Shown here in pieces: positions 16,648 through 25,793 of a stretch of 46,939 nucleotides of DNA (position 1 is the first letter of the stretch; the number at the start of each line of letters is the position of its first letter). Source of the stretch: Methanoregula sp. (GTDB lineage Archaea; Halobacteriota; Methanomicrobia; Methanomicrobiales; Methanospirillaceae); assembly GCA_003141335.1 (NCBI GenBank), contig PLLR01000026.1, positions 21,695-68,633 on the forward strand, given 5' to 3'. A program made the position numbers and the translations under genes. The notes under the pieces are model-generated. The model was not told the origin of the DNA. It saw only the letters and a list, made by a program, of their open reading frames with translations, and searched no databases.

Positions 16648-18344
16648 GTAAATGCCTCCGTCTCTATGCACCGCCCGCGGGGGAGGTACACGTCCTGCAC
16701 CGGGTAATTGCTCATTCTCACGGTGTAGAACTGCTCAAATCTCTTGATAAATTCTGGATCGTTCTCCATTCTGAGATCCTCTGGTACCTTCGCATTCACC
16801 CAGAAAGTAGCGTTTGCACCATCAACAATGATCTCCCCGTCCCGCGATACCACACGCCCCCGCTTGATCGTGAAGCGGGTCTTCTGGAACCCTTCCACTA
16901 CTTTGCGGTATTCCCGTGCAGGGTCTACGGAATCCGTCCGGATCGGGTAGATGGCAATATCGGCTTCCGCACCGATTCCCAAGTGTCCTTTGCCCTGGTT
17001 GATGATGCCCAGTGCCTTTGCCTGCCCTGCCCGGGTCATGACTGCAATATCATGCCAGTCCATCTCCCGCTCAAGAGCACAGAGTGATGTCCTCCCCTCA
17101 GTGTCAGCATGGAGCGTAGCACATTCCTCATCACGGTACCGCTTGCTCATCAGGAGCCCGATCACTTCCGGGTACTTCACGAAGGGAGCGCCATTGGGAT
17201 TGTCCGTTTCGAGCAGGCACTGCCATGGACTTTTTGTGAGAAGCGCCAGTTCAAGACCGATTGCCCACATTATGCAGTTGACCGCACTCTTCTTGGAGTA
17301 CGTTACCGGTATGATACCGGATCCTGTTTCCAGCTCCACATCATGGTTGCTCCACTTGTTATGGTGAAGGCAGTGCAGATTAAACTCCATAGGGCCGTCA
17401 GCGGTCATGGTCATGGTCCGGCAGAACATGATCTGGCCCATGTCCATGACAATCTGGGGTTTGCTATTGACCGAACGTGTAATTTCTTCTGCCTTTGAAC
17501 AGATGTTGCGCCATGTCCCGCCACCGTATGCGTGGAACTGCACATGGGTGGCATACAGGGTCTGGCGGTTGGGATTTACGTCGGGTACGAGATCAAACGT
17601 GTCGAGCGTGGTCTGGTAATTCCCAGGCTTTCCGAGGTTATTGCAGTGCAGGTGGACCGAATGGGGGAGCTTGAGGAGTTCGTTTGCCTGGATCATGGTG
17701 GTAATGATCTCGGCAGGCGTCACATCAAAATGCGGGACCATTTCATGGATGCTGGTTACGTCCTCACCCCAGCCCCATGCCTCGGTTCCGCCAGGGTTGG
17801 TGAGTTTGATCGCGTAGCCTTTGACCGCGTTGAGCGTCCAGCCGACAATAGCAGCTGCCTTCTTTATGTTCTTCTCCCGTACGGCATCCATGACTGCCCA
17901 GTTGCCGTCGAAAAGGGTGTTTGCCAGCATGTCCTGGTGGGGGGTCGCCGTAAACTCTTCATGGGTGTGCCGGGCTTCAAGCGGTGCCATTGCACCTTCG
18001 AGCAGGGTCGTATAGCCCATGGCGCTGTACCGGTAGCTGTTCCCGAATGTAGTGGGGACGTAGTAACCGCTCGTTACATGCATCTTTCCGCGCCGCTGCG
18101 TCCTTCCCGCCCGCATATCCTCGGGGCTCATGTACCTCCCGAAGTTCACCTTGGTACCGCAGACATGGGTATGTGAGTCAATGCCACCGGGAAGCGTGAG
18201 GCACCGATGGGCATCAATCACCTCTGCCCGATCGGAAACTGATTCCACGATCCGACCGTCCCGGATCGCGATGTCCATGATATCACCGTTGATACCCCGG
18301 ATTGGGTCAATGACGCAGGCGTTTTTCACCAACAACTCAGTCAT
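16644..18344 (-). CDS. fwdA: Formylmethanofuran dehydrogenase subunit A
   Basis: A 566-aa amidohydrolase that transfers formate, made in FwdB, onto methanofuran. Visible are the metal-binding H58 and H60 of DSHTHVCG and a candidate carboxylated Lys in NAVKGYAIK (K175 or K180). Also present is the later EVIGLLMSKRY region. Length matches the family. It overlaps fwdB upstream by 8 nt and fwdC downstream by 4 nt. Confidence 0.97.
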   Translation of the reverse strand: MTELLVKNACVIDPIRGINGDIMDIAIRDGRIVESVSDRAEVIDAHRCLTLPGGIDSHTHVCGTKVNFGRYMSPEDMRAGRTQRRGKMHVTSGYYVPTTFGNSYRYSAMGYTTLLEGAMAPLEARHTHEEFTATPHQDMLANTLFDGNWAVMDAVREKNIKKAAAIVGWTLNAVKGYAIKLTNPGGTEAWGWGEDVTSIHEMVPHFDVTPAEIITTMIQANELLKLPHSVHLHCNNLGKPGNYQTTLDTFDLVPDVNPNRQTLYATHVQFHAYGGGTWRNICSKAEEITRSVNSKPQIVMDMGQIMFCRTMTMTADGPMEFNLHCLHHNKWSNHDVELETGSGIIPVTYSKKSAVNCIMWAIGLELALLTKSPWQCLLETDNPNGAPFVKYPEVIGLLMSKRYRDEECATLHADTEGRTSLCALEREMDWHDIAVMTRAGQAKALGIINQGKGHLGIGAEADIAIYPIRTDSVDPAREYRKVVEGFQKTRFTIKRGRVVSRDGEIIVDGANATFWVNAKVPEDLRMENDPEFIKRFEQFYTVRMSNYPVQDVYLPRGRCIETEAFT

Positions 18345-19632
18345 GGTCCCATCCCCCCCCGTTTAGGCGGTCATAGATCTTTTTTAAGAGTTCTGCGTCA
18401 TCGGGATACCCGCGTTCAATCACTTTTTTCAACCGTATGGGCACCCCGTCCATCCGGTACGCTGTTCCTGCGGCGTCAATGCCCGCTGCAGTGCAGGGAA
18501 TATGAATGCGGGAGAGGGCGGTTGTGGCATTCACATGCGGATCAATAATCACTGTTGGAATTTTTGCCAGGTGGGCAGCAGCAAGCCGGGGAAAGTTTGC
18601 TCCCGGGTCACTTGCCACGATAAGTGCGGCATCGCATTCACCCCTCCGCAGGATGTCAACAGCGGTCGTTTCACCCGGGTTGTAGAATGCAATGCCCCGG
18701 GCAAAATCGACAGCGAAGGGATACCCGGTCATCCACGTGAATACTTCATTGGAACCATAGACATTCCCGTGCCCCCTCATGGGTGAGATGACAAATTTCG
18801 TATGCCGGTTGAGTTCATCGGTGAGTTCAATGGCGTTCCTGACATTCTTGTATTTCCCCCGGCTCATGGTCAGCCCGAGACCGAAAAAGATCGCCCCGAA
18901 CTTTGCGTTTTTGCAGATCCCGGCAACCCGGATCAGCTGCTCTTTTGCAATACCGGCAACTTTTTTGGGGATGACTGACTCTTTCCCCCTCACGATTGCC
19001 CTCAGGGCGGAAAGAACGGCATAATCGCCTCCGGGTTCAACCTGCAGGAATTCATCGGCAATATTGGTGGTGTCATTCCTGCGGGTATCAACAACGATAA
19101 CCGTGCGTTCCCGCTGTGCCTCCGGAACAAAGAAGCCCGTAGCAAACGTAGTATACCTGCTCATGTGGCGGGGATGTGCCTCAATCGGGTTGCATCCCCA
19201 GTAGATGATCACATCAGCCCGGTTTTTTACCTGCCCGAGAGTACAGCCGGGATGGCCAACTTCCTGGATTGCAAGGATGGACGGGCCATGGCAGACGGTG
19301 CTCGTATTGTCGATAACCGCTCCGATCAGCTCAGCTATATGCACACCCACGCTCTGGGCTTCCCCGTGGGTGCTGCTCCACCCGTACAAGAGGGGCCTGT
19401 CTGCTTCTTTTAGGATATCTGCGGTCTCTTTAATCGCCTCATCGTACGAGATATCCTCCCAGCCGGTTTTGGTGCGCCGGATGGGGGTTGGCAGCCGGGT
19501 ATCATTCATGAACGTTGCCTCGGCAAGGGAGCAGCCGTTCTGCACCCGCACGACCCTGTCTCCCTCAACCTCAAGTTCGAGGTCATCGCAGAGACAACCG
19601 CAGAACGGGCAGACCACATCACTGACGATCAT
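18337..19632 (-). CDS. fwdB: Formylmethanofuran dehydrogenase subunit B
   Basis: The 431-aa catalytic subunit reduces CO2 to formate at a tungsten- or molybdenum-bis-pterin centre. Residues C8, C11, C15 and C34 form the 4Fe-4S site, and C114 in STVCHGP is the metal ligand, Cys here and not selenocysteine as in some methanogens. Sequence alone cannot distinguish W from Mo. Its downstream overlap with fwdA is 8 nt. Confidence 0.96.
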   Translation of the reverse strand: MIVSDVVCPFCGCLCDDLELEVEGDRVVRVQNGCSLAEATFMNDTRLPTPIRRTKTGWEDISYDEAIKETADILKEADRPLLYGWSSTHGEAQSVGVHIAELIGAVIDNTSTVCHGPSILAIQEVGHPGCTLGQVKNRADVIIYWGCNPIEAHPRHMSRYTTFATGFFVPEAQRERTVIVVDTRRNDTTNIADEFLQVEPGGDYAVLSALRAIVRGKESVIPKKVAGIAKEQLIRVAGICKNAKFGAIFFGLGLTMSRGKYKNVRNAIELTDELNRHTKFVISPMRGHGNVYGSNEVFTWMTGYPFAVDFARGIAFYNPGETTAVDILRRGECDAALIVASDPGANFPRLAAAHLAKIPTVIIDPHVNATTALSRIHIPCTAAGIDAAGTAYRMDGVPIRLKKVIERGYPDDAELLKKIYDRLNGGGWDHD

Positions 19633-20011
19633 AGCGCAGCCCCCCGATCTCTTCCATCAGTTCTCCGACACTCCGTATCGGCTCTTCGGTCGGCTCCACG
19701 TCTACGGACTGGCTTTTGAAGTCCGGCATGCCGGTGCCATGGGTTTCTGAGGAAATGATATGGTTGGCATACGGACCGATCGTCACAAAAATCTCACCCC
19801 GTGTTACGCCCTCTGCTGAACGGGCGCTCAGTACGACATGACCGGTAGGGGAGGTGATTCCGACCCTTGCTCCGTTCTCGATACCCAGTATCATCATATC
19901 CACAGGATTGAGGAAACAGGCAGAAGCAACGGCACGGTACGTATCCGATCCCTTATGTTCGACTGCTATTCCCTGCGGGACGGTGCGCCCGGTATTGAGG
20001 ATGCACTTCAC
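19619..20011 (-). CDS. fwdD: Formylmethanofuran dehydrogenase subunit D
   Basis: A 130-aa protein of the molybdopterin-dinucleotide-binding fold that completes the pterin site of FwdB: LNTGRTVPQG at the start, NPVDMMILGIENGARVGITSPTG, and GEIFVTIGPYANHI. It overlaps the preceding polyferredoxin by 4 nt and the following fwdB by 14 nt. Confidence 0.93.
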   Translation of the reverse strand: MKCILNTGRTVPQGIAVEHKGSDTYRAVASACFLNPVDMMILGIENGARVGITSPTGHVVLSARSAEGVTRGEIFVTIGPYANHIISSETHGTGMPDFKSQSVDVEPTEEPIRSVGELMEEIGGLRYDRQ

Positions 20012-20625
20012 TGCGATCCCTCCTGCACGGGCTGCTGGTATCCTTCAAGGATCCGGGCAATCCGGATGGCACCTGTCGGGCAACTGACTTCGCAGGTCTT
20101 GCAGCCTGTGCATTTATCCTCATGGATTACCACAATATCCCCTTCCTGCACCCGCATGATCACCTCATCGTTCGACGAATGCCCGCCTGCTCCCATCTGG
20201 GCGTCGATCCCCTTGTTGACCGGGCAGGCTGTGCAGCAGTTCCCGCAACCCGTGCAGAGTTCGAGGTCTATAGCGATGCGGAACGAAAAGAGCAGTGATG
20301 TCCCTTCGCGCTCCATAGTCTCAAGGATCCTCCCGCTTTTCAGCACCCCGTTCGGGCATGCCTCCACGCAGAGCCCGCAGCGGATGCAGTGCCCTTTATG
20401 GATCCGGGGCATCCAGCCGTCGCCGGCATGCACAACCTCAATCGCTCCCGGCGCCGGACAGGCCATCATACAGAAGAGAGCATGCTGGCAGGTCTTTCCG
20501 GTCGGTTCCGGAAATCCCCGGAAGTGTGAGGGGGTTACCAGCGGGGCGGTCTTTGCAAACAGGAACTTTTTAATCCACTCCGTGCGGGCGAATTCTTTCA
20601 GGTACCAGATCAGCGAAAGCCCCAT
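20008..20625 (-). CDS. Four-cluster polyferredoxin linking Eha hydrogenase and Fwd
   Basis: The 205-aa protein starts at ATG 20625, three bases past the stop of the large-subunit gene. It has four Cys groups: CQHALFCMMACP (near residue 46; unusual spacing), CIRCGLCVEACP, CTGCGNCCTACP and CTGCKTCEVSCP, thus room for three to four 4Fe-4S clusters. The N-terminal segment FARTEWIKKFLF resembles NuoI/EchF membrane-docking helices. In position it corresponds to EhaP/EhaQ of other methanogens, and also to FwdF/FwdG. It probably receives electrons from the hydrogenase small subunit and hands them to FwdB, or to soluble ferredoxin. Confidence 0.88.
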   Translation of the reverse strand: MGLSLIWYLKEFARTEWIKKFLFAKTAPLVTPSHFRGFPEPTGKTCQHALFCMMACPAPGAIEVVHAGDGWMPRIHKGHCIRCGLCVEACPNGVLKSGRILETMEREGTSLLFSFRIAIDLELCTGCGNCCTACPVNKGIDAQMGAGGHSSNDEVIMRVQEGDIVVIHEDKCTGCKTCEVSCPTGAIRIARILEGYQQPVQEGSQ

Positions 20626-20626
20626 G

Positions 20627-21712
20627 TTACCGCTCCGTACACGCGATACAGGGATCTGCAGAAACAAACGTCGATGTGACATCGGCTATCGAATCTGCCC
20701 CTATGATCATCTCGTGGCAGCAGGCCTCGATGTTCATGATGGACGGGGTCTGTATCTGGATATCAACGATCCGACCGAACTCGTCGCTCTTAATAAAGTA
20801 CGTCAGCTCTCCGCGGGGCGCCTCGCCGCTGTATCTCGTCTCTCCCGCTTTGCAGACACCGCCGCCCCGTATGACTCCTGCGGGGAGATCCTGCAGGCAT
20901 TTCCTGATAAGGCCGATGCTCTGGAAGACCTCATCGAACCGGACCATCACCCGCGCAAAGTTATCGCAATCCGTACGGCTGACCGGCACAAACCCGAGTT
21001 GCCGGTAGGTTGGATGGTTGAGCCGGCAGTCAGCTGTAATCCCGCTTGCCCGTGCGGTTGGGCCGACAACATGGGCCCGCTGTGCTGCTTCCTGCGTGAG
21101 GATCCCGACACCCCGGCTGCGCAGTGCGATCATCGGACCTTCGGCAAACATCCCCGAATACCTGCGCAGATCCCGCTCGATCCGGTCGAGCGATGCTTGT
21201 AACAATTCTGCATCATTGCGGGGAATATCACACCGGACACCCCCGGGAATTATGTAGGCACACGTTACACGGGCACCGGTCAGGCGTTCAAGCTGATCCA
21301 TCACCTGCTCCCGCAGGTCGAGCAGGTACATCCCCAGTGTCTCGTGCTCGATGGTGTAGCAGTACGAGAAGTTGGCAAGAAGGTGACTCTGCATCCGGTC
21401 AAGTTCATTAACGATCACGCGGAGATATGCGGCGCGTGGTGGGACGGAAATACCGCTGATCTGTTCCATTGCCTCGATAAAGACCATATTATGGATGACT
21501 GAGCAGATCCCGCAGACACGTTCTGCAAGGAACATGACTTCCTGCCACGGGCGACCTTTCATGATCCGCTCGATCCCCTTCTTCATGTATCCAAGCTCCA
21601 CTTCGGCACCGACAATGCGTTCGCCTTTTGCCTCGCACTTGAGCCGGGCCGGTTCTTTAAAGCATGGATGAATGGGGCCCAGAGGAATATTGACATCCAC
21701 CGTCCGCTTCAT
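20627..21712 (-). CDS. ehaO: Energy-converting [NiFe] hydrogenase large subunit (Eha type)
   Basis: A 361-aa subunit with both Ni-ligating pairs: C67 and C70 in RVCGIC, and C355 and C358 in DPCIAC. It ends three residues after the last Cys, so no cleavable C-terminal extension is present, as is usual in group 4 hydrogenases. IPLGPIHP at the start and GGVRCDIPRND are group 4 features. Presence of all four Cys argues for real hydrogenase activity, unlike NuoD. It overlaps the small-subunit gene by 4 nt. Confidence 0.93.
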   Translation of the reverse strand: MKRTVDVNIPLGPIHPCFKEPARLKCEAKGERIVGAEVELGYMKKGIERIMKGRPWQEVMFLAERVCGICSVIHNMVFIEAMEQISGISVPPRAAYLRVIVNELDRMQSHLLANFSYCYTIEHETLGMYLLDLREQVMDQLERLTGARVTCAYIIPGGVRCDIPRNDAELLQASLDRIERDLRRYSGMFAEGPMIALRSRGVGILTQEAAQRAHVVGPTARASGITADCRLNHPTYRQLGFVPVSRTDCDNFARVMVRFDEVFQSIGLIRKCLQDLPAGVIRGGGVCKAGETRYSGEAPRGELTYFIKSDEFGRIVDIQIQTPSIMNIEACCHEMIIGADSIADVTSTFVSADPCIACTER

Positions 21713-22164
21713 GGGTGACTTTCCTCCCAGTTGGCAAAGACCGAATCACGCACAGAAAGGATCGCCTGAAGGATCTCGGTGGGTCGGGGTGGGCAGCCCG
21801 GTACTTCTGCTGCGATCGGGATATGCTTTTTTACCGGCGGGTCAACAAAGGATCCCCTGCGATTGAACAGGCACCCGGAGATCGGGCAGTTGCCGATGGC
21901 AACTGCTGCTTTGGGATCGGGAATCTTCTCCCAGACCATGGCAAGTTTCTCCTCCCATCCGGGGGTATAGGCACCAATGACAAGGAGGACATCTGCCTCC
22001 CGCGGGTTATTGTGGACAAAGATACCGTACTGTTCGATGTCGTAGCGGGGTGCTAAGCAGGCAAGCACCTCGATATCGCAGCCATTGCAGGAGCCGACAT
22101 CAACATATGCCACATGGATTGAGCGTGCCCTGACCATGTTTTTTATCCGCTGGAGAAGGGTCAT
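21709..22164 (-). CDS. ehaN: Energy-converting [NiFe] hydrogenase small subunit
   Basis: The 151-aa NuoB-like subunit carries one proximal 4Fe-4S cluster. Ligands are C26 and C29 in GSCNGCD, the Cys of IGNCPISG and the Cys of VPGCPPRP. It passes electrons from the Ni-Fe centre to the polyferredoxin. It starts within the stop of the DUF1959 gene (ATGA). Confidence 0.92.
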   Translation of the reverse strand: MTLLQRIKNMVRARSIHVAYVDVGSCNGCDIEVLACLAPRYDIEQYGIFVHNNPREADVLLVIGAYTPGWEEKLAMVWEKIPDPKAAVAIGNCPISGCLFNRRGSFVDPPVKKHIPIAAEVPGCPPRPTEILQAILSVRDSVFANWEESHP

Positions 22165-22550
22165 CTTCGCAATTCCTCCCGTATCCTTTCCCTGCCATAC
22201 GCAATGGCATCTTCCATGGCAGTACCTGCACGTACACGGTCGCTTACTGCATGGAAAATGGATTCCATTGCGGCACCGGACATAATCTGGAGATACAGGG
22301 TATATTTTTCCCGTCCCAGTACCAGTGCAACCGGATCATCCTGATCAGCATGAGCATCAGCCATTTCAACTCTGGCCGGGAGGTTTTCCAGCAGGATCAT
22401 GTCAAAATGCTCGATCAGGTATCTTCGTAATTCCTGGACCGGGATATCCAGTTCCGTTGCGATCTGACGCACCAGAATATCATGCCGATAAGCAACGAGA
22501 ATCCGGTATTTCTGGGGCACAAGATCTTTCTCATACAGGTAGGTGGTCAC
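22161..22550 (-). CDS. ehaM: DUF1959 hydrogenase accessory subunit (EhaM-like)
   Basis: A soluble, charged 129-aa protein without Cys clusters or membrane helices. The DUF1959 signature is seen in KYRILVAYRHDILVRQIATEL and in the C-terminal helix MEDAIAYGRERIREEL. In other methanogens this family is encoded in the eha operon just before the small subunit, as here. The function is unknown, and it is a good marker that this complex is Eha and not Ech or Mbh. Confidence 0.85.
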   Translation of the reverse strand: MTTYLYEKDLVPQKYRILVAYRHDILVRQIATELDIPVQELRRYLIEHFDMILLENLPARVEMADAHADQDDPVALVLGREKYTLYLQIMSGAAMESIFHAVSDRVRAGTAMEDAIAYGRERIREELRR

Positions 22551-22789
22551 AGAACCCCCCCGAACTTCAGCAGAGCGTAGACCATGAACAGCAGCACTGC
22601 GGCCCAGAGCGCAACTATCTCCGACATATGGAGCCGGTGTTCATCGTGGATCAGATAATAGGCTGTGGCAATGGCGAGGACAATTGCAACAACAATTCCT
22701 TCAGACCAGATTGCCGGCCGGTCGAGGATCTGGGCGATGCTGATAAGAATATACATTGCCCCCCCGAAGAGAATTGCTTCGCGGATCAT
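22547..22789 (-). CDS. Small membrane subunit of Eha complex (EhaK/EhaL-like)
   Basis: Read from ATG 22789 (ATGA overlap with the ehaJ stop) this gives an 80-aa protein with two or three membrane segments (AILFGGAMYILISIAQIL; GIVVAIVLAIATAYYL; ALWAAVLLFMVYALLKF). The longer frame to 23017 is only read-through over ehaJ. Position matches EhaK and EhaL, of which only one is present here; I cannot tell which. Confidence 0.75.
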   Translation of the reverse strand: MIREAILFGGAMYILISIAQILDRPAIWSEGIVVAIVLAIATAYYLIHDEHRLHMSEIVALWAAVLLFMVYALLKFGGVL

Positions 22790-23634
22790 GGATGCACCAC
22801 CACCAGAACAACCGCTGCATAGACCAGCATCAGACCGGTTACCATCATCTGGATGGTCACCGAATCGAAGGGGGACATCATCGGGGTGATCGCACAGGAA
22901 AAGGCGAGGAGCACAATAAGGACGATCATACCTGCCAGGAGCCAGGGCAGGGTCAGCGGCCCGATAAATACGGTAAGGAAGACAGCGAGCAGGACATAGG
23001 TTTTCAGACCATTGCAAACCTCGAGCCCGGCGCGCCAGATACCGAAATGTTCGGTCTTGTACCCGCTCACCAGTTCCTTTGCCTCAACTATGGAAAAGGG
23101 GCCAAAGGGCATTTTGGAGAGAATTACCAGAAACATTGCGCATGCTGCGGGAAATGCAGTAACGAGCAGTGGGCCGGATACCTGCTGGTACTGCATGATG
23201 GAAGAGAGATCCAACGAGTGCGTGAAGACAGCGATCACCGCAACACTGACAAAGAGGGGAATCTCCGATGCTGCTGAGATGACCGACCTGACACCGCCAT
23301 ACTTACCATAGGGCGATCCCGAAGAGAGCCCAAAACCGTGTTCTACGATCTTGTGGAGCATATAGATCCCCAGAATGACCAGCAGGCTCCCGCCACTGAC
23401 CAGCACATAAAATGCTGCAGACCAGATACCGATGGCGATCAGCACAACACCGACAAAGAGAGTCGGACTCGCGGTTATGGGAACCCAGGTAGTCTTGAAG
23501 GAGAACTTGAGCATATGCAGGATCTCCTGCCATATTGGCGGCCCGGGCCGGCGCTGGATCCGGGCGATCAGTTTCCGATGGATCCCAAGGAGGAGCAGGC
23601 CAAAGAGCGTGGCAAGGACAAGTTCTGCGATCAT
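22786..23634 (-). CDS. ehaJ: Membrane subunit, NuoH/EchB-like (EhaJ)
   Basis: The 282-aa protein has seven to eight membrane helices and the NuoH hallmark R-I-Q-R-R-P-G-P-P near residue 30, the later E-I-P-L-F loop, and F-S-I-V-E-A-K-E-L-V-S-G-Y-K-T-E, the quinone-loop region in complex I. This subunit couples the hydrogenase module to ion flow. ATG 23634 is two bases after the ehaI stop; a GTG at 23661 is also possible. Confidence 0.9.
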   Translation of the reverse strand: MIAELVLATLFGLLLLGIHRKLIARIQRRPGPPIWQEILHMLKFSFKTTWVPITASPTLFVGVVLIAIGIWSAAFYVLVSGGSLLVILGIYMLHKIVEHGFGLSSGSPYGKYGGVRSVISAASEIPLFVSVAVIAVFTHSLDLSSIMQYQQVSGPLLVTAFPAACAMFLVILSKMPFGPFSIVEAKELVSGYKTEHFGIWRAGLEVCNGLKTYVLLAVFLTVFIGPLTLPWLLAGMIVLIVLLAFSCAITPMMSPFDSVTIQMMVTGLMLVYAAVVLVVVHP

Positions 23635-23635
23635 A

Positions 23636-23845
23636 TCAGTACCCGATGAAAGGTATGTCACCTCCAGATTGTCCTGCCATCCACCAGAAAAAGAGCGCTA
23701 AGACCGTGACGGGGAATGCCACGACAAGCAGGGCTGCACAGACAGGGAACGGTATCAATCCCGTGTAGTATAAGCCCGATGAGATCATGCAGGTACCCGC
23801 ACCCGCCCAGAAAATCCGTGCTGCCGTCGTTTTCTTCATTCTCAT
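23636..23845 (-). CDS. ehaI: Small membrane subunit (EhaI-like)
   Basis: A ~69-aa protein of basic N-terminus (MRMKKTTAARI) and two hydrophobic segments ending with WWMAGQSGGDIPFIGY. The start is one of ATG 23845, ATG 23839 or GTG 23848; all overlap or touch the ehaH stop. Assignment to EhaI is by place in the operon. Confidence 0.7.
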   Translation of the reverse strand: MRMKKTTAARIFWAGAGTCMISSGLYYTGLIPFPVCAALLVVAFPVTVLALFFWWMAGQSGGDIPFIGY

Positions 23846-24501
23846 CACCCCAGCATTACAACCTCAACAACCCGCAAAAAGATCAGGAGCGAGGAGAGCG
23901 AGCACATGATCACGTAAGGAGCTCCCGGGGCGCGGAACATCTCTGCTTTTGCCGCGTAGAACGGGGCCATTCCCTCACCAATCACCCCGATCACGAGCAT
24001 CGCCTTTGCTATCAGCGGAACAGTAGGTAGTGTACCATTCATCAGCTCAATCATAGAGAGCGAGCCGGTCGCCGCTGCGTAGACTGCTGCACCCGCAAAG
24101 AGGGGGACCGTTGCCGCGAGAGCAACAAGCCCGTACTGGTACGCGGCATCCTGCACGTGCGGGCTTTTTACTGCAGCGACAATGCCGACGTTGGTAATCC
24201 CGACCATTGCGGTGAAGAGGGTGAAATTGAAGATATCCCCGGTCACCATCGCACCCATCGAGGCAAGACCGCAGGCGATCGCCATGAAGCGCCGGAACCG
24301 CATTTCAGAAATACTTATATCCTTTGCCCGGTATGCATCCCCACCGAAGGCGATGTCTACCTGTTTTTCCGGACGGCTGATTATGACGAGGACAGTAAAT
24401 GTCAGCGCAAGGAGAAAGAGCGTGATTGTGTAAGGTGTGAAGTACACGAGTTCATCGCCGAACTCGAGGATATAGTAGGGTATGCCACCGATGCTAGTCA
24501 C
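23845..24501 (-). CDS. ehaH: Membrane subunit, ion-pump type (EhaH-like)
   Basis: About 218 aa with six or so helices. Proton-pumping NuoN/NuoL-like traits are GDIFNFTLFTAMVGITNVGIVA, a Lys in LIAKAMLVIGVIGEG and the helix-break EGMAPFYAAKAEMF. It is much shorter than NuoL, as is EhaH. The start chosen is GTG 24501, because GGTGATC, complementary to the 16S 3' end, ends three bases earlier. It overlaps ehaG by 8 nt. Confidence 0.8.
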   Translation of the reverse strand: MTSIGGIPYYILEFGDELVYFTPYTITLFLLALTFTVLVIISRPEKQVDIAFGGDAYRAKDISISEMRFRRFMAIACGLASMGAMVTGDIFNFTLFTAMVGITNVGIVAAVKSPHVQDAAYQYGLVALAATVPLFAGAAVYAAATGSLSMIELMNGTLPTVPLIAKAMLVIGVIGEGMAPFYAAKAEMFRAPGAPYVIMCSLSSLLIFLRVVEVVMLG

Positions 24502-25102
24502 GGTGATCACCCCACATGGTACCCACAAGGGACATCTTGACGGTCACCTTGAGTACTATACCTACGGCAGCACCCATAAGAGCGATGAACCAGTATTGCG
24601 GGAGGAACATAAAAACAAAGAAAGCAAAGATCCAGATTGCCCATGAGATGCCGCTTGCCATCTCGAGCATATTCAGGTTCTCCTTGTATCCCCGTGACAT
24701 GAAGTAGAACACAAGCCCGAGCCCGGCGACACCTCCTCCGGTAAATCCTGACAACAGCAACCCGTACACGACAAGAAATACCGAGATTATCATCGGTGCG
24801 TCCGCCATTTGGATCACCTCAATGTTCAGTCCCTTAACCGGTCGTTCTTTTAATCGTTCCTTGGTGATGTAGATCTGGGAAAGGGCAAGGAGTTCTGCAA
24901 TCCCTACGGTCAGCCCGGGGAGGACGAGCGCCTCGGCAAGGTCAGTGCCCAGCAGGGCAATTACACCCAGTGTCGTGATCTCAACAAGGTCAAGGAGCAG
25001 CAACCGGTGCAGGTCATCGGTCTCGATGGCAAGTGCCACAAACCCGATCACCCCGGAGATCATGACAATCAGCAACCCGACGTTGTACTGCCCCCACATC
25101 AT
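24494..25102 (-). CDS. ehaG: Membrane subunit (EhaG-like)
   Basis: A 202-aa protein with about five to six hydrophobic helices and a charged loop (YITKERLKERPVKGLNIEVI). DDLHRLLLLDLVEITTLGVIALL is typical of the EhaG family. Two ATG codons (25102, 25099) overlap the ehaF stop; AAGGTGG just before acts as ribosome site. Confidence 0.8.
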   Translation of the reverse strand: MMWGQYNVGLLIVMISGVIGFVALAIETDDLHRLLLLDLVEITTLGVIALLGTDLAEALVLPGLTVGIAELLALSQIYITKERLKERPVKGLNIEVIQMADAPMIISVFLVVYGLLLSGFTGGGVAGLGLVFYFMSRGYKENLNMLEMASGISWAIWIFAFFVFMFLPQYWFIALMGAAVGIVLKVTVKMSLVGTMWGDHRD

Positions 25103-25542
25103 CCCACCTTCCGGTAAAGGAATGAAGCGATCGCAAACGCGATCAGCAATATCGTTGGTTCCACTACGGTATCGAGCCCGCGGGTATTATAGAGGATTTC
25201 GTCAATGATGCCCCCCGGGTGGGCAACAATCGTTGTCCCGAGGTGCTGTGTCGTTTGAGCAAGGTAGAAGGAGAATGGGGTGAGATACGAAGTTACCAGT
25301 CCGGCAGTAGGCGAGTTCTCAGGGTATTGGGCATGGATCGTGACCTGGGTAAATGGCGGCCCTCCACGATCGTACGGGTCAAGGGTGCTATTGCGGTCTA
25401 TTGTCTTGGGGTAAAGCTGGTTTTGTTGGTAGCTGAGAGGCAGCATCAGAATGCCAGCGAGAAAAATAATGGCGCAGGCACCCGCAAAGAGCGGCACGAT
25501 ATTTTCATAGTTGCACAGGAAGTGTGAGATCCGCCGTATCAT
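25099..25542 (-). CDS. ehaF: Membrane subunit with extracellular loop (EhaF-like)
   Basis: The 147-aa protein has an N-terminal helix (IVPLFAGACAIIFLAGILML), a long polar loop with LDPYDRGGPPFT and HLGTTIVAHPGGIIDEILYNTRGLDTVVEP, and a C-terminal helix. This two-helix layout is the one found in EhaF. ATGA overlaps on both sides. Confidence 0.78.
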   Translation of the reverse strand: MIRRISHFLCNYENIVPLFAGACAIIFLAGILMLPLSYQQNQLYPKTIDRNSTLDPYDRGGPPFTQVTIHAQYPENSPTAGLVTSYLTPFSFYLAQTTQHLGTTIVAHPGGIIDEILYNTRGLDTVVEPTILLIAFAIASFLYRKVG

Positions 25543-25793
25543 CCAATACCCTCCTTCTTCTGCATAACGCGTACGAAGATATATGTTGAGAGAACGGATA
25601 CTGCAGCGAAGGTAAAAAGCGCGAGTGCCTCATTATAATGAAGCATGACCAGCAGTAGTCCCCATCCCGGGATCTCCAGGTTGATCAGCTGAGTCAGGTA
25701 ATTTTTTGGCCGGGGGAAGGCAGCGGCGATAGTTCCTGCGAACAGGACAAGAAGCCCTATAACGAATTCCGGGGTGTAGAGTTCCGCGGTCAA
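25539..25793 (-). CDS. ehaE: Small membrane subunit (EhaE-like)
   Basis: An 84-aa protein of two to three helices with FPRPKNYLTQLINLEIPGWG between the first two. It overlaps both neighbours by 4 nt. The identity rests on order in the operon and on similarity to small Mrp/MnhG-like subunits. Confidence 0.75.
   Translation of the reverse strand: MTAELYTPEFVIGLLVLFAGTIAAAFPRPKNYLTQLINLEIPGWGLLLVMLHYNEALALFTFAAVSVLSTYIFVRVMQKKEGIG

Noticed and set aside
19838-21202. Long plus-strand frame (454 codons) over fwdD, polyferredoxin and hydrogenase large subunit
   Set aside because: It is antisense to three genes with intact catalytic motifs and has no recognisable domain or ribosome site.
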